From: DATGUN01 sp035301285
Lineage (GTDB): Bacteria > Bacillota > Bacilli > Bacillales > Amphibacillaceae
Length of the DNA: 64,000 nt
Direction: 5' to 3'
Assembly (NCBI GenBank): GCA_035301285.1
Contig: DATGUN010000012.1
Location: 1-64,000, forward strand
A program made the position numbers and the translations under genes. Below are positions 35,044 to 44,698 of the stretch, piece after piece. The notes under the pieces are model-generated. The model was given only the letters and a program-made list of their open reading frames with translations, ran no database searches and was not told the origin of the DNA. The first letter of the stretch is position 1. Each line of letters starts with the position of its first letter.

Positions 35044-36498
35044 TTATGTGTTCTCTTCTTCCGTATTCTTGATGCGTTTAATTCCAAACCAATTTGTATA
35101 GGGACCTAGTATAGCCAGCAATGCTGAAAAGACAATGCCGAGCATGTTGAATATCGCCCATGGTGCATAGGCCAGTGTACTGACACCTAATGTTGTGGAC
35201 ATATAGATCGCTGCACTCGTCCAAGGAAATAATGATTCAGGTATCACGCCACCATCTTCCATGCTTCTGGATAGATTCAGGCGGCTTAACTTATGTTTTT
35301 CATAGTGATCGGCGAACAGGTCTTTCATCAGGAAAAATGTAACTGTACCGTTTCCCGTTGAAAGAATCAATGCCAGACCGGAAATGAGTGAAACAAGGAT
35401 TGTATTTGTGGCGTTTTTAACAAATGTAAGCACTTTTGTTAATACAACTTTCAATGCTTTGGAAACTTCCAATGCGGATGCAAAGAAAAATGCACAAAAT
35501 ACGGTCAAAACAGGTCTGCTCATATCGTGGATACCGCCCCGGTTCAACAGCTCCTGTATTTTATCATCAATCTGATCCACTTGAAGATTTGGGATGACAG
35601 ATGAAAGCATATCGATGTTAAAGCCTTCCACCGCAGATTCGATAACCAGTTTCAGTGGCATGTGCTGGTAAAATAAAGATATTAACATTGCCGCAGCTGA
35701 GGACAGGAAAAGAACTACCAAAACAGGCTTTTTCATCAATGACCCCGTAATGATAATCAAAGGGGGGACAAGCAGGATGATTCCCATTTTGAATAAATCC
35801 TGAAGCGTCATCGTTATTTGATTCACATTATCCATCTGAAATCCAGATGTGTCGATGTTGAATCCAGCGATTAAAAACACGATGGCAGCAATAACCATCG
35901 AAGGGACGGATGTATACAATAAATGCTTGATGTGATCATAGACATTCACTTCTGATATAAGTGACGACATGATAACGGTATCCGATAGCGGTGATAGTTT
36001 ATCGCCGAAATAGGCACCTGATACAACTGCACCGGCAGCAATTGCAATATTGACATCCATCGAAGCTGCAATGCCGATGATTGCCACACCGATTGTTCCG
36101 GCAGACGAAAAAGAACTGCCGATACATAGGGAAACGATTGCTGTTGCAAAAAACGCCATAATGTAAAGATATTGTGGATTGATGAATTCAATCCCGAAAT
36201 AGACAAGGTAGGGGATGGTCCCTGACATCATCCATGTACCGATTACCATACCAACGCTATAGAGCACCAAAAAAAGAATGAGCGCGGATTTTATTTTTTC
36301 TGACATGGTTTCAATAATTTTTTTCCAGCTGTCACCGTGCAGTATGGCGAAAATCGAAGCGGCCACACCCGTTGAAATCAGTACAAATTCAACAGGAAAT
36401 TCTGCTATCATCGCCCCGTAGATGAGGATGAATAATATAAAGAGTAACAAAATGACTGACGGCAGAAACGATGGTTGTCTTGGTGTCTTTGATTGCAT
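35044..36498 (-). CDS. NhaC-family Na+/H+ antiporter-like transporter
   Basis: 484 residues and about twelve membrane segments. The family core is GSSFSSAGTIGVAIIGIA and GAVVSGAYFGDKLSPLSDT. In the second half VTFFLMKDLF and EDGGVIPESLFPWTSAA give the matching acidic-proline segment. Relatives exchange Na+ for H+, or malate/lactate with ions. Being in the same operon as a sugar-type dehydrogenase and a LacI regulator suggests a carboxylated or oxidised sugar product as cargo rather than simple salt balance. The ATG follows AGGAGG. A weak cre-like site and an inverted repeat lie upstream. Confidence 0.88.
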   Translation of the reverse strand: MQSKTPRQPSFLPSVILLLFILFILIYGAMIAEFPVEFVLISTGVAASIFAILHGDSWKKIIETMSEKIKSALILFLVLYSVGMVIGTWMMSGTIPYLVYFGIEFINPQYLYIMAFFATAIVSLCIGSSFSSAGTIGVAIIGIAASMDVNIAIAAGAVVSGAYFGDKLSPLSDTVIMSSLISEVNVYDHIKHLLYTSVPSMVIAAIVFLIAGFNIDTSGFQMDNVNQITMTLQDLFKMGIILLVPPLIIITGSLMKKPVLVVLFLSSAAAMLISLFYQHMPLKLVIESAVEGFNIDMLSSVIPNLQVDQIDDKIQELLNRGGIHDMSRPVLTVFCAFFFASALEVSKALKVVLTKVLTFVKNATNTILVSLISGLALILSTGNGTVTFFLMKDLFADHYEKHKLSRLNLSRSMEDGGVIPESLFPWTSAAIYMSTTLGVSTLAYAPWAIFNMLGIVFSALLAILGPYTNWFGIKRIKNTEEENT

Positions 36499-36612
36499 GT
36501 AAAAATCCTCCTGATTGTCTTATAAGTTAGTGTTTCATCGTTTGATGTATGTATGGATAAATGAATCGATACCCCTTTCCCGAAAAAAGATAATGCGTTT
36601 TCATAAACGACA

Positions 36613-36683
36613 GTAATACGCTTACACCATAAGTAAATATTTAGTTATATTTAGTAAATTATTTACCAATAGTTTTAATAATA
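36613..36683 (-). promoter_or_regulatory. Control region of the nhaC-like operon: weak cre, palindrome and AT-rich motif
   Basis: TGTAAGCGTATTAC on the minus strand (36626-36613) matches most but not all of the cre consensus. TTAGTAAAT-T-ATTTACCAA (36651-36669) is an 8-of-9 inverted repeat. AATAGTTTTAATAATA (36668-36683) is a copy of the motif also found near 34975, 40037 and 40131. Confidence 0.4.
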
Positions 36684-36802
36684 CCATCCTGTTTTTGCTA
36701 TGTCTAGTGAAAAATGAATATAATATTGGGGTGGGACAGTCGGTGGAATCGAGTTGAATATGAACGTTCGCTTGATATTTTTTAGCTGTCTTACATGTCA
36801 TG

Positions 36803-36846
36803 AAAAAGGCCCCGGAAAAGGTGCAGTACCTTTCCGAAGCCTTATA
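36803..36846 (-). terminator. Terminator of the large glycosidase gene
   Basis: Minus-strand stem AAGGCTTCGGAAAGGT / ACCTTTTCCGGGGCCTT followed by TTTC; about 20 bases after the stop codon. Confidence 0.8.
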
Positions 36847-36867
36847 CCGAATGGTTCTTGTGTTCGA

Positions 36868-39800
36868 TTAATTCGTTTTTGCGACAGTTATTTCATCTGG
36901 ACGATATACATCTGTAATGTTACCGGTGGTGTCTGTTGCAAACATGACTATACGGCCGGATTCCAGCGTGAAACTATAATTTGAGACAGTCACGGGATCC
37001 TCGATCAATACTTCGGTATCACGTGTAAACTCTGAAACGAATATATATAAAGACCCGTTTTTGAATTCAAGTTTTCGTCCATAGATCCCCGGTATATTTG
37101 CTTTCAACCATTTTAAATGTGTTGTGACATTTGCTTTCTCCAATGCGTATTTATACAACTCTATCATGGCTTTCGATCGACTGTTCATTTCTATCGGGAG
37201 TGGGTTCCATATAATTTTACCTTCTCCCCAGTCGATCGTTTGTAGATTGCAATCATTGTTGGATGTCACGCCTCTCATGGTATCGGCAATACGGTCTCCG
37301 CCGAATGTAACAGGGATGGATGTACCATTGATATCTAACATGTCTTCCCTTTCCACATTGGTAGAGCTGACGTTACCAAAAAGTTGGCTTGCTCGGTCGG
37401 TTTCGCGCCAATATTCGTCTACATGGATCGGTCCCGTAAATAATACGGTTGTTCCCTGACGTTTCACATGATCGATTATGTTTGTAAACGCCTCACTGCT
37501 GAAATTGTGTGGACTTGGAACAATCAACAGCTGCGGCGGGGCACTTTCCAGATCATTGAGCTGGTATTCACCCATCGCCCGGAATGGAATGTTCATGTCA
37601 TAAGCCAGCGTACGTGTTAGGTTAGTGGTGGCATAATATGCTAGTTTCCTGTTGGAAAAATCATTCGAATATGGAAAAACGACCGCTACATCTTCCAATT
37701 TTCGGTCTTGGAACAAATGACCGATTTTTTGCATGAATGCCCCGAAGTCATAAGAAACATCGGTTTCGGGTTTTTCCGTTCCATCAGCACGAATGGCCCC
37801 GATATTCGATTCATTGACATTGTTCATATAATAATTGGTATTCCAAAGCCATTGCACAGCTCCTGCCCCACCGGTCGAAAAGGCATAGGCATACTTTCGC
37901 TCGAGTATATTGCGTAATTCATGTTCAGATCGTTTGGCATGATTATCAGGCTTCTCAACATACATGATTCCTGTTTCTTGAATCAGATTGGGTTTGTTGA
38001 GTGTTTTGGTGAAAATGCCATCCCAAAGCAAATCATCCAGTAACCACCACGTATGATTGGACGTATAGTCAACGACATCACCATAGAAGAAAGGTGAAGG
38101 TCTTTGGGCACCGAGTGCCTCATCTTGGCCGACTGTCACAAGTTGGTTTGGGGCGATTTTCTTGATCGTAGATACAAGGTCAGCAGCCCATTGATTATGC
38201 ATATCCATTGTGAATAATACATAATCCAACCATTTCATTCCTCTTTTTCCCATAATCATATCCCTGATGCTGAAATTGATATCGCTCATTTCGGGTGGTT
38301 CGATTGAATGAAAACTCGGTAATTCTACCGGGTTCATGTTCCAACTTTCTTGAAGCTTATGAATGGAACCGTGTCGTTTTTCTAGCCAGGTTTGATAAGC
38401 TTTTCGTTCAAATGCATCATGATTTGTTACAGGGCCATCAAAAATCCGGTCCGGATCAAACATCGTCGGCTCGTTGATTAAATCCCAGTCGACATTGGTT
38501 GTGTTTTTGTGACGTGAAACAACTGCTGTTATGAAACGTTTTTGTGCTTGGATACTGCGCGGATCAAGATAGGGATTCTTTCCTTCCCAAAGCTCCGGTG
38601 TAAATGAGAAAAAATTGAATGTGACATGTAAATCATGTTTTTTGGCACAGAGTATAAATGCATCAATGGCGCGCAGAACATCTTCTTCCATATGCCCATC
38701 TGAAAACATCATTTGACGCCAGGCTGTCCAGATCCCAGTACGTAAATAATTGATGCCAGCTTGTTTCATATGCCGCATGTCACGGTCCCAAAGATGGGGA
38801 TTCGGTAAAAATAAATAGTTCCGTGCCACATCGGAAGTCATATATGTCATTCCGACAATGGGCATTGGATGGCCATCTTTTTCAAAATAGTCACGTCCAT
38901 ATGTCAGTGGCGTCCCTTCACTGAGAAGCGCATGATCCATACCCCAATAGCCTTGATGAAGAACTCGTTGCTCTCCTGATTCTGAGTTGAGCTCACAGGT
39001 TACATCGTAAAAGCCAGGCTGGATATCTTCGGGTATCGTAAAAGATTCGGTTGACATTAATTCGCTGAACGGGACGGTCTTTTTGGTACGATACAATGTT
39101 TCTCCTTCTTTTTTCACCGTTAATGTCAGATTCCACAAATCGTTTTGAGACGTTAAATCTTGATGTTGGAAGTAAATCGTTGCACGCTCCCCTGGATGAT
39201 AGGTGGCAAATGTTGTTTTAAGCCAAACATCGACAACACCTGCACCGACAAAATGTGCAAGCTTTTCCAGTAATCGTGCCCCCTGTTCATTCCAGAAAGA
39301 TTCATCCAAGGTGTGATTGATAAACACCCAACGTGCACCAGAATAAATACCTTTTACATTTTCAATCAAGACGGAAGGCGCTGCCGTTTCACGCCCAGTA
39401 GATGTGACCCCTTTGATAAGCGGATAGATGGTCGCATCCATGGGTCCCACAGATCCCATTTCATCTTCGTTAGTCACTGATTTTGTCGGGTGCATTATAA
39501 AATTACAAGTATCATTGATGGTGAATAACGATTCTGAGCCTGACATAATGGGAATGTCAGGATTTGAGGCCATTTCCCGAATATCTGATCCATCTACTGG
39601 TAAAGCCTCATGAATGTTCAGTTCCTGATGATAGGCAGTCTGTTCCCTCTCTACGTGCCATTCACCGTCAGACCAGCAGCAAGGATGCTTGAATGGTGCG
39701 CCACCTGCATGGATAAGTCCGTTCCCTTTTTTTAAGAAGTGAAGAATACTTTTCCAAGATTCTTTTGGAAAATAGGAACCATGCAGGTGAATGAATACCC

Positions 39801-39945
39801 CTTTATCTGAACGATCCAATGCCTGGCTTAGCTCATCGGATTTAACGACTTGAATATGATGATCTAGGTTGTTCCAAAAAGAATTTACAGGGCGTGGGCC
39901 ACTAAACGGAAACTTTTCGTCATAAAACATAATTACGTTGGTCAT
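36868..39945 (-). CDS. Large cytoplasmic glycoside hydrolase, clan GH-A (GH42-like) with flanking amidotransferase-like domains
   Basis: 1025 residues, no signal peptide. Residues about 1-230 form a GATase/ThuA-like Rossmann region (MFYDEKFPFSGPRPV, GNGLIHAGGAPFKH). A beta-sandwich follows to about 340. A TIM barrel starts at PIVGMTYMTSD, with the probable acid/base Glu in WDLINEPT and nucleophile in LIQETGIMY. A second GATase-like domain lies near 760-900 (LLIVPSPHNF, QGTTVLFTGP), as in the trimerisation domain of GH42 beta-galactosidases, then a small beta domain. It presumably removes a glycosidic cap from imported oligosaccharide; beta-galactosidase or beta-mannosidase activity are candidates. 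Start 39945 follows AGAGGTG; 66 upstream in-frame bases have no site. Divergent from the ROK regulator. Confidence 0.8.
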   Translation of the reverse strand: MTNVIMFYDEKFPFSGPRPVNSFWNNLDHHIQVVKSDELSQALDRSDKGVFIHLHGSYFPKESWKSILHFLKKGNGLIHAGGAPFKHPCCWSDGEWHVEREQTAYHQELNIHEALPVDGSDIREMASNPDIPIMSGSESLFTINDTCNFIMHPTKSVTNEDEMGSVGPMDATIYPLIKGVTSTGRETAAPSVLIENVKGIYSGARWVFINHTLDESFWNEQGARLLEKLAHFVGAGVVDVWLKTTFATYHPGERATIYFQHQDLTSQNDLWNLTLTVKKEGETLYRTKKTVPFSELMSTESFTIPEDIQPGFYDVTCELNSESGEQRVLHQGYWGMDHALLSEGTPLTYGRDYFEKDGHPMPIVGMTYMTSDVARNYLFLPNPHLWDRDMRHMKQAGINYLRTGIWTAWRQMMFSDGHMEEDVLRAIDAFILCAKKHDLHVTFNFFSFTPELWEGKNPYLDPRSIQAQKRFITAVVSRHKNTTNVDWDLINEPTMFDPDRIFDGPVTNHDAFERKAYQTWLEKRHGSIHKLQESWNMNPVELPSFHSIEPPEMSDINFSIRDMIMGKRGMKWLDYVLFTMDMHNQWAADLVSTIKKIAPNQLVTVGQDEALGAQRPSPFFYGDVVDYTSNHTWWLLDDLLWDGIFTKTLNKPNLIQETGIMYVEKPDNHAKRSEHELRNILERKYAYAFSTGGAGAVQWLWNTNYYMNNVNESNIGAIRADGTEKPETDVSYDFGAFMQKIGHLFQDRKLEDVAVVFPYSNDFSNRKLAYYATTNLTRTLAYDMNIPFRAMGEYQLNDLESAPPQLLIVPSPHNFSSEAFTNIIDHVKRQGTTVLFTGPIHVDEYWRETDRASQLFGNVSSTNVEREDMLDINGTSIPVTFGGDRIADTMRGVTSNNDCNLQTIDWGEGKIIWNPLPIEMNSRSKAMIELYKYALEKANVTTHLKWLKANIPGIYGRKLEFKNGSLYIFVSEFTRDTEVLIEDPVTVSNYSFTLESGRIVMFATDTTGNITDVYRPDEITVAKTN

Positions 39946-40027
39946 TTGAACACCTCTGAATGTGAAAGATTTTTTATCATTTTTTTTTGATTTGTTATTT
40001 GCTAAAAACAAACAACGTGTTATACTA

Positions 40028-40050
40028 CTTATTAATAATAGTTTAATAAG
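40028..40050. promoter_or_regulatory. Inverted repeat between the glycosidase and ROK regulator genes (candidate operator)
   Basis: CTTATTAAT-AATAG-TTTAATAAG, arms matching at 8 of 9 positions. A related element, TTAGTTTTAATAACTGA, lies at 40131-40147 just before the regulator's ribosome site. Both are plausible ROK repressor sites. Confidence 0.55.
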
Positions 40051-40099
40051 TTTTGGTACATAAAGTCAAATAAGGCATCGTTATTTGTTTTTATTTGTC

Positions 40100-40113
40100 T
40101 GTAAACGTTTTAA
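40100..40113. promoter_or_regulatory. cre site (CcpA operator) in the mannoside operon control region
   Basis: TGTAAACGTTTTAA agrees with TGWAARCGYTWNCW at 13 of 14 positions. It lies 60 bases before the ROK regulator gene, so catabolite repression by preferred sugars is expected. Confidence 0.65.
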
Positions 40114-40159
40114 GATCTAAACTTCTTATATTAGTTTTAATAACTGAGGAGGAATGTGA

Positions 40160-41377
40160 ATGTCAGTGGTTTTCTTTGAAAGCGGCGACACCCTTAAACA
40201 ATTGAATCGGTCACTGATATTGAAAGAAATTCGTAAACGTGGTCCAGTTACAAAGATCGAGCTTGCCAATAAATTCGATTTATCCTTTCCCTCTGCTGGC
40301 AATATCATTACGGAGTTACTTCACGCAGATTTGATAAAAGAAACAGGCTATGGAGAGTCAAAGGGCGGAAGAAGACCTATTTTATATGGTATGAAATGGG
40401 ATAGCGTCCATGTCATTGCTTTAATGTTGGGAGTCGAGGAAATAACGGCTTCTGTTGTCAATATGAAAGGTGAAATACCACATGAAGTGACAGCAGATGC
40501 AGATACGCCTGTTTTAATTGAAAAGGTTTACGCATTGATAGATCAGTTACTTGAGGAAAAAACGATAAATAGATCAAAAATAGTCGGTATCGGCGTGTCT
40601 GCTCCAGGGCCGATTGATGCGTCTAATGGCAAAATCCTTACACCACCCAATTTAGAGGGAGTGCACAATCTTAACATTCAACATCTTTTAGAGGAACGGT
40701 ATGAACTTCCGACTGTACTTGAAAAAGATGCCAATGCGTTTGCGCTGGCGGAACAATGGTTTGGAAATATCAAATCAAACGAGGATATTCTTTATGTCTT
40801 TAATGATCAAGGTCTGGGTGGTGGCTTGGTTGTTGATTCCCGAATCCATAGAGGTTTTGCGAATGGCGCTGGTGAAATCGGTCACATGACAATCGATATC
40901 AATGGACCAAGATGTAAATGTGGGAATTTTGGCTGTCTTGAAACATTAGGGTCTGGTATTGCCATCCAAAGACGTTTTAAGGAAGAGCTCCGGAGAGGAT
41001 ATCCTTCAACTCTTGCTCATGAGTATCTTCATGATGAAAAAGATATAACGATAGATATGATTGTCCAAGAAGCGAAAAAAGGAGATGATCTGTCGAAACA
41101 AATCTTGCATGAGGCAGGAAGGAATCTCGGACTGGGGATAGCGAATGCGATTAATCTTTTCACGCCAAATCAGATTGTTTTCGGAGGAAAAGTGACTATG
41201 CTTTACCCCAACATCATTAAAATTGTTGAAGAGGTCGCTAAACAACGGACATTCTCACCGTATTCAAAAGAGATTGCCTTTTCCGAGTCCGAATTCAGTC
41301 ATCAATCGAATACAATCGGGGCAGCAGCTGTCATTCAGCAAAAACTGTTCGACAATCCGGAAGCGATTATCAAATAA
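40160..41377 (+). CDS. ROK-family transcriptional repressor (XylR/NagC type)
   Basis: 405 residues. The N-terminal winged helix (VTKIELANKFDLSFPSAGNI) is followed by a ROK sugar-kinase-like domain with GVSAPGPID, DQGLGGGLV and the zinc motif CKCGNFGCLE. The presence of the DNA-binding domain marks it as a regulator rather than a kinase. It heads the operon for a sugar importer, kinase and two mannosidases, so a manno-sugar is the likely inducer. The ATG follows GAGGAGG. An operator-like inverted repeat and a cre site lie upstream. Confidence 0.92.
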   Translation: MSVVFFESGDTLKQLNRSLILKEIRKRGPVTKIELANKFDLSFPSAGNIITELLHADLIKETGYGESKGGRRPILYGMKWDSVHVIALMLGVEEITASVVNMKGEIPHEVTADADTPVLIEKVYALIDQLLEEKTINRSKIVGIGVSAPGPIDASNGKILTPPNLEGVHNLNIQHLLEERYELPTVLEKDANAFALAEQWFGNIKSNEDILYVFNDQGLGGGLVVDSRIHRGFANGAGEIGHMTIDINGPRCKCGNFGCLETLGSGIAIQRRFKEELRRGYPSTLAHEYLHDEKDITIDMIVQEAKKGDDLSKQILHEAGRNLGLGIANAINLFTPNQIVFGGKVTMLYPNIIKIVEEVAKQRTFSPYSKEIAFSESEFSHQSNTIGAAAVIQQKLFDNPEAIIK

Positions 41378-41508
41378 CAAACGATGACAGTATCAAAGAT
41401 TGACATGTAAAACTAAGGAGGTGGTGACCTCAGCCAACAGAGCGTTAATGAGAGGATCTATCACACGTTGGTTAATTATTGTAAAAGATTTAGAAGGGGG
41501 ATACACAA

Positions 41509-42840
41509 ATGAGGAAATGGACAAAACGTTTTTTAATGACAGCAATTTTATCCATGACAGCTATTTCATTGGCTGCATGCGGAAGTGATGATGAAAGTGC
41601 AGATGGAAATGAATTGGAATTAATCTTCAAGGCTCCAGATGATATTTTTAAAGAATGGATGGAAGATACCAAAGAACAATTTGAGAAGGAACACGAAGGT
41701 GTCAACGTTAAAATCACTGAAGTCAAGGCGGACGAAGGAGAATATCCAAACAAGAAGGTTTTGATGATGAAATCAGACAAAACATCTCCTGATATTGTCA
41801 TGGAAGACTCTGAATCTCTTAAAGCAGATAGTGCTGCAGGGTATTTGGCGCCTATTACTGACGAGCTAGAAGAGTGGGATGATTGGGATCAATTCTATGA
41901 CCCTGTTAAAGATGGAGTTACTGGCAATGATGAGGAATTGTACGGGGTTCCTATTTCCACTGATGTGAGAGGTTTATGGTATAACAAAAATGTATTTGAA
42001 GATGCAGGATTGGACGTTCCTTGGGAACCAGAAACATGGGATGATGTACTTGATGCTGCAAAAGCACTAAAAGATCAGGTAGATGTCCCAATCTGGCTGA
42101 ACTCTGGAAAAGCGATGGGCGAAGGAACAACTATGCAAACGTTCCTCATGCTTTTATATGGAACAGATAGTGATCTGTATAGCGAGGAAGATGAAAAATG
42201 GGTTGTGGACAGTGATGGATTCCTAGATTCATTAAAATTCATTGACGACGTTTATACGAATGACCTTGGCGCAAGTTTGAGCTGGGGATTGACTGGTCAA
42301 GCTGGTGCCAAGATTTCTACAGAATTGATGCCAGCTGAAGAAGTAGGTATAGCTCTTGATGGTAACTGGATGCCAGGTAATTGGGGCGAGGATGGTAATG
42401 CTCCATGGCCTGAATGGGAAGATGCCATTGATTTTGCACCTATGCCAACTCAAAATGGACAAGATCCAAAACATACAACATTATCAGGTGGCTGGACATT
42501 AGCTGTTCCTGAGAATGCAGATAATAAGGATCTGGCAGTTGAATTCATCAAACTGGCTACAAGTAAAGATAATCTAAGATATGGTTCCAATTTGACACCA
42601 CGTAAAGATATTGCGGAATTGGATGAATATAATCAGTTGACTTATCAGGAAAAAATGACTGATTTCCTGGAGTTCACGAACTATCGTCCAACATATGATG
42701 AATATCCTGAAGTCTCTTCAAGTATTCAATCTGCAGTGGAAGCTGTAACGACCGAAAACTTGACGCCAGAAGAGGCGTTGGAGAAATTTAAGGAAGATGT
42801 AGAACGCGATGTCGGTGATGATAAAATCAAATCAGAATAA
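41509..42840 (+). CDS. Sugar ABC transporter substrate-binding lipoprotein (family 1, MalE-like)
   Basis: 443 residues. Signal peptide with lipobox LAAC (Cys near residue 24), then an acidic mature domain of the extracellular family 1 solute-binding fold: PDIVMEDSESL, LYGVPISTDVRGLWYNKNVFEDAGL, TWDDVLDAAKAL, LSGGWTLAVPENA. The many Trp residues (WPEWEDA, GNWMPGNWGED) fit an oligosaccharide ligand. It is separated from the permeases by a stable hairpin that may raise its own transcript level. The ATG follows AGAAGGGGG. Confidence 0.92.
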   Translation: MRKWTKRFLMTAILSMTAISLAACGSDDESADGNELELIFKAPDDIFKEWMEDTKEQFEKEHEGVNVKITEVKADEGEYPNKKVLMMKSDKTSPDIVMEDSESLKADSAAGYLAPITDELEEWDDWDQFYDPVKDGVTGNDEELYGVPISTDVRGLWYNKNVFEDAGLDVPWEPETWDDVLDAAKALKDQVDVPIWLNSGKAMGEGTTMQTFLMLLYGTDSDLYSEEDEKWVVDSDGFLDSLKFIDDVYTNDLGASLSWGLTGQAGAKISTELMPAEEVGIALDGNWMPGNWGEDGNAPWPEWEDAIDFAPMPTQNGQDPKHTTLSGGWTLAVPENADNKDLAVEFIKLATSKDNLRYGSNLTPRKDIAELDEYNQLTYQEKMTDFLEFTNYRPTYDEYPEVSSSIQSAVEAVTTENLTPEEALEKFKEDVERDVGDDKIKSE

Positions 42841-42850
42841 TATTTTGAAG

Positions 42851-42873
42851 TGGGACCCTTTTGCTGGGTCCCA
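42851..42873 (+). terminator. Intercistronic hairpin after the binding-protein gene
   Basis: Perfect 8-bp stem TGGGACCC / GGGTCCCA without a T-run. More likely an mRNA-stabilising or partial attenuation element than a full terminator. Confidence 0.6.
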
Positions 42874-42891
42874 TTAAAGAGGTGTTAGAAC

Positions 42892-43779
42892 TTGGCAAAA
42901 CAGAAATCATTAAAAGGAAACCCTTATATTAAAACACTGCTTTTTGGCTCCCCGGCAATTGTTTTGCTTCTTTTATTCGTGTTGGGGCCGATATTGATGA
43001 CTATATATTTTTCTTTTACAGATATAGCATTGACAGGCGCAGCTGCTCAAGATACACAATTTGTCGGCTTCGATAATTTCGCCCGTATGTTCAAAGACCC
43101 GAGCTTCAAGACCAGTGTCATCAACACTATTATTTTCCTGGTAGGTTCAGCCATTATTGGACAGCAATTGGTTGGCTTCGTTGTTGCCTTTCTGATGAAA
43201 CAAAAAGCAAGACCATTCAGAAGTGCTATCGGATTGCTTGTACTAGCGGGTTGGATTACTCCGGAAATTGTTGTGGCTTTTATATGGTTCGCATTCTTAA
43301 GTGATGACGGAACCCTGAATACAATATTGGGATTTGCTGGTATGGAGCCCGTCGCATGGTTGTTGAATTATCCGATGGTCAGTGTCATATTCGTAAACAT
43401 TTGGCATGGCGCAGCATTTTGTATGCTGATGTATCAGGCAGCATTGGATGATATTCCGCAAGATGTTGAGGAGGCTGCTAAAATTGATGGCGCCAATGCC
43501 TGGCAACGTCTATGGAGGATTACTCTACCGATGATCAAAGGCGCGGCTGTCACCAACATGGTATTGGTTACCCTACAAACGTTGGGCGTATTTACACTCA
43601 TTTTTGCCCTTACTGGTGGTGGACCAGGAGAAAAGTCAACCACGCTGCCATTGTTCATGTATGATGAGGCATTTGTAAACTATCAAATCGGATACGGGAC
43701 TGCCATATCATTGGTGTTACTCGCTATTGGTATCATATTGAGCTTGATATATGTCCGATTTTTGAATAAAGATGATTAA
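42892..43779 (+). CDS. Sugar ABC transporter permease (MalF/UgpA type)
   Basis: 295 residues, six membrane segments. The EAA loop reads EEAAKIDGANAWQRLWRITLPMI, given here by its central block EAAKIDGANAW near residue 200, the ATPase docking site. Start is TTG 42892, preceded by AGAGGTG. Overlaps the next gene's open frame but its stop is 14 bases before the next start. Confidence 0.92.
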   Translation: MAKQKSLKGNPYIKTLLFGSPAIVLLLLFVLGPILMTIYFSFTDIALTGAAAQDTQFVGFDNFARMFKDPSFKTSVINTIIFLVGSAIIGQQLVGFVVAFLMKQKARPFRSAIGLLVLAGWITPEIVVAFIWFAFLSDDGTLNTILGFAGMEPVAWLLNYPMVSVIFVNIWHGAAFCMLMYQAALDDIPQDVEEAAKIDGANAWQRLWRITLPMIKGAAVTNMVLVTLQTLGVFTLIFALTGGGPGEKSTTLPLFMYDEAFVNYQIGYGTAISLVLLAIGIILSLIYVRFLNKDD

Positions 43780-43792
43780 AAGAGGGATTCAA

Positions 43793-44620
43793 ATGACATT
43801 TAAAAAACGATTACAGACTGCATTGCCCTATATCATCCTATCGATAATAGGTATTATGTTTTTTATACCTTTGCTATGGATGATATTCGCTTCGGTCGAT
43901 GCAAATGCGACACTTGCAATTGAATGGCCCGAAAACTTCACATTGGATAATTGGACACAGTTATTTGAAGATCCGGATATTTACCGGGCATTTGCGATTG
44001 GAGTATTTCTTTCGTTGGGCTCTTCGATAGTCATTGTTGTCGTATCAGCGCTTGCTGCGTATCCATTATCAAGATATCATATGAAACATAAAAATTCGAT
44101 TATTTTAACCATTCTTTTTATGTCTGGTTTACCGATGACAGCAGTGATGGTACCTGTCTATCAACTGTTCGTTTTCTTTAATCTGAATGACTCATTATGG
44201 GCGACATTGTTATTCATGGCAGCTTCTGCTTTACCGTATGGAATCTGGTTGATGAAAAACTTTATCGATTCCGTGCCAATCACTCTAGAAGAATCTGCTT
44301 GGATTGACGGTGCGTCAATGCTTGTGGGCTTGGGGAAAGTCGTTGCTCCCCTTATGAAACCAGGAATTTTCACCGTGCTGATTTTTACGTTTACCAACAG
44401 CTGGGGAAACTTCTTTGTTCCATTCATATTGATTCAATCCGTTGAAAAACTCCCTGCATCTGTTACCATTTTCCAATTCTTTGGTGAACATGGTATGGTG
44501 TTTTATGGACAATTAGCAGCATTTTCTTTTGTATATACAATTCCAGTGGTCATTCTGTATTTCATTGGACAAAAATATCTATCGCAAGGATTCAGTCTTG
44601 GCGGAGCCACAAAGGGATAA
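43793..44620 (+). CDS. Sugar ABC transporter permease (MalG/UgpE type)
   Basis: 275 residues, six membrane segments. EAA loop LEESAWIDGASMLVGL lies near residue 170. Start 43793 follows AAAGAGGGA; the frame is open from 43772 inside the previous gene without a site. No ATP-binding subunit gene is in the cluster, so the importer presumably borrows a shared MsmX-type ATPase from elsewhere, as many Bacillaceae sugar importers do. Confidence 0.92.
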   Translation: MTFKKRLQTALPYIILSIIGIMFFIPLLWMIFASVDANATLAIEWPENFTLDNWTQLFEDPDIYRAFAIGVFLSLGSSIVIVVVSALAAYPLSRYHMKHKNSIILTILFMSGLPMTAVMVPVYQLFVFFNLNDSLWATLLFMAASALPYGIWLMKNFIDSVPITLEESAWIDGASMLVGLGKVVAPLMKPGIFTVLIFTFTNSWGNFFVPFILIQSVEKLPASVTIFQFFGEHGMVFYGQLAAFSFVYTIPVVILYFIGQKYLSQGFSLGGATKG

Positions 44621-44698
44621 GGAACGGATTTTTATCCCAAAAAGCACATAATGATCAATTATCATAATGAGAGATTACACAAAAAAAGGAAGATTACA

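Noticed and set aside
44651..44698. Longer N-terminus for the ROK kinase
   Set aside because: The added 16 residues lack a ribosome site, and the conserved phosphate motif starts right after the Met at 44699.
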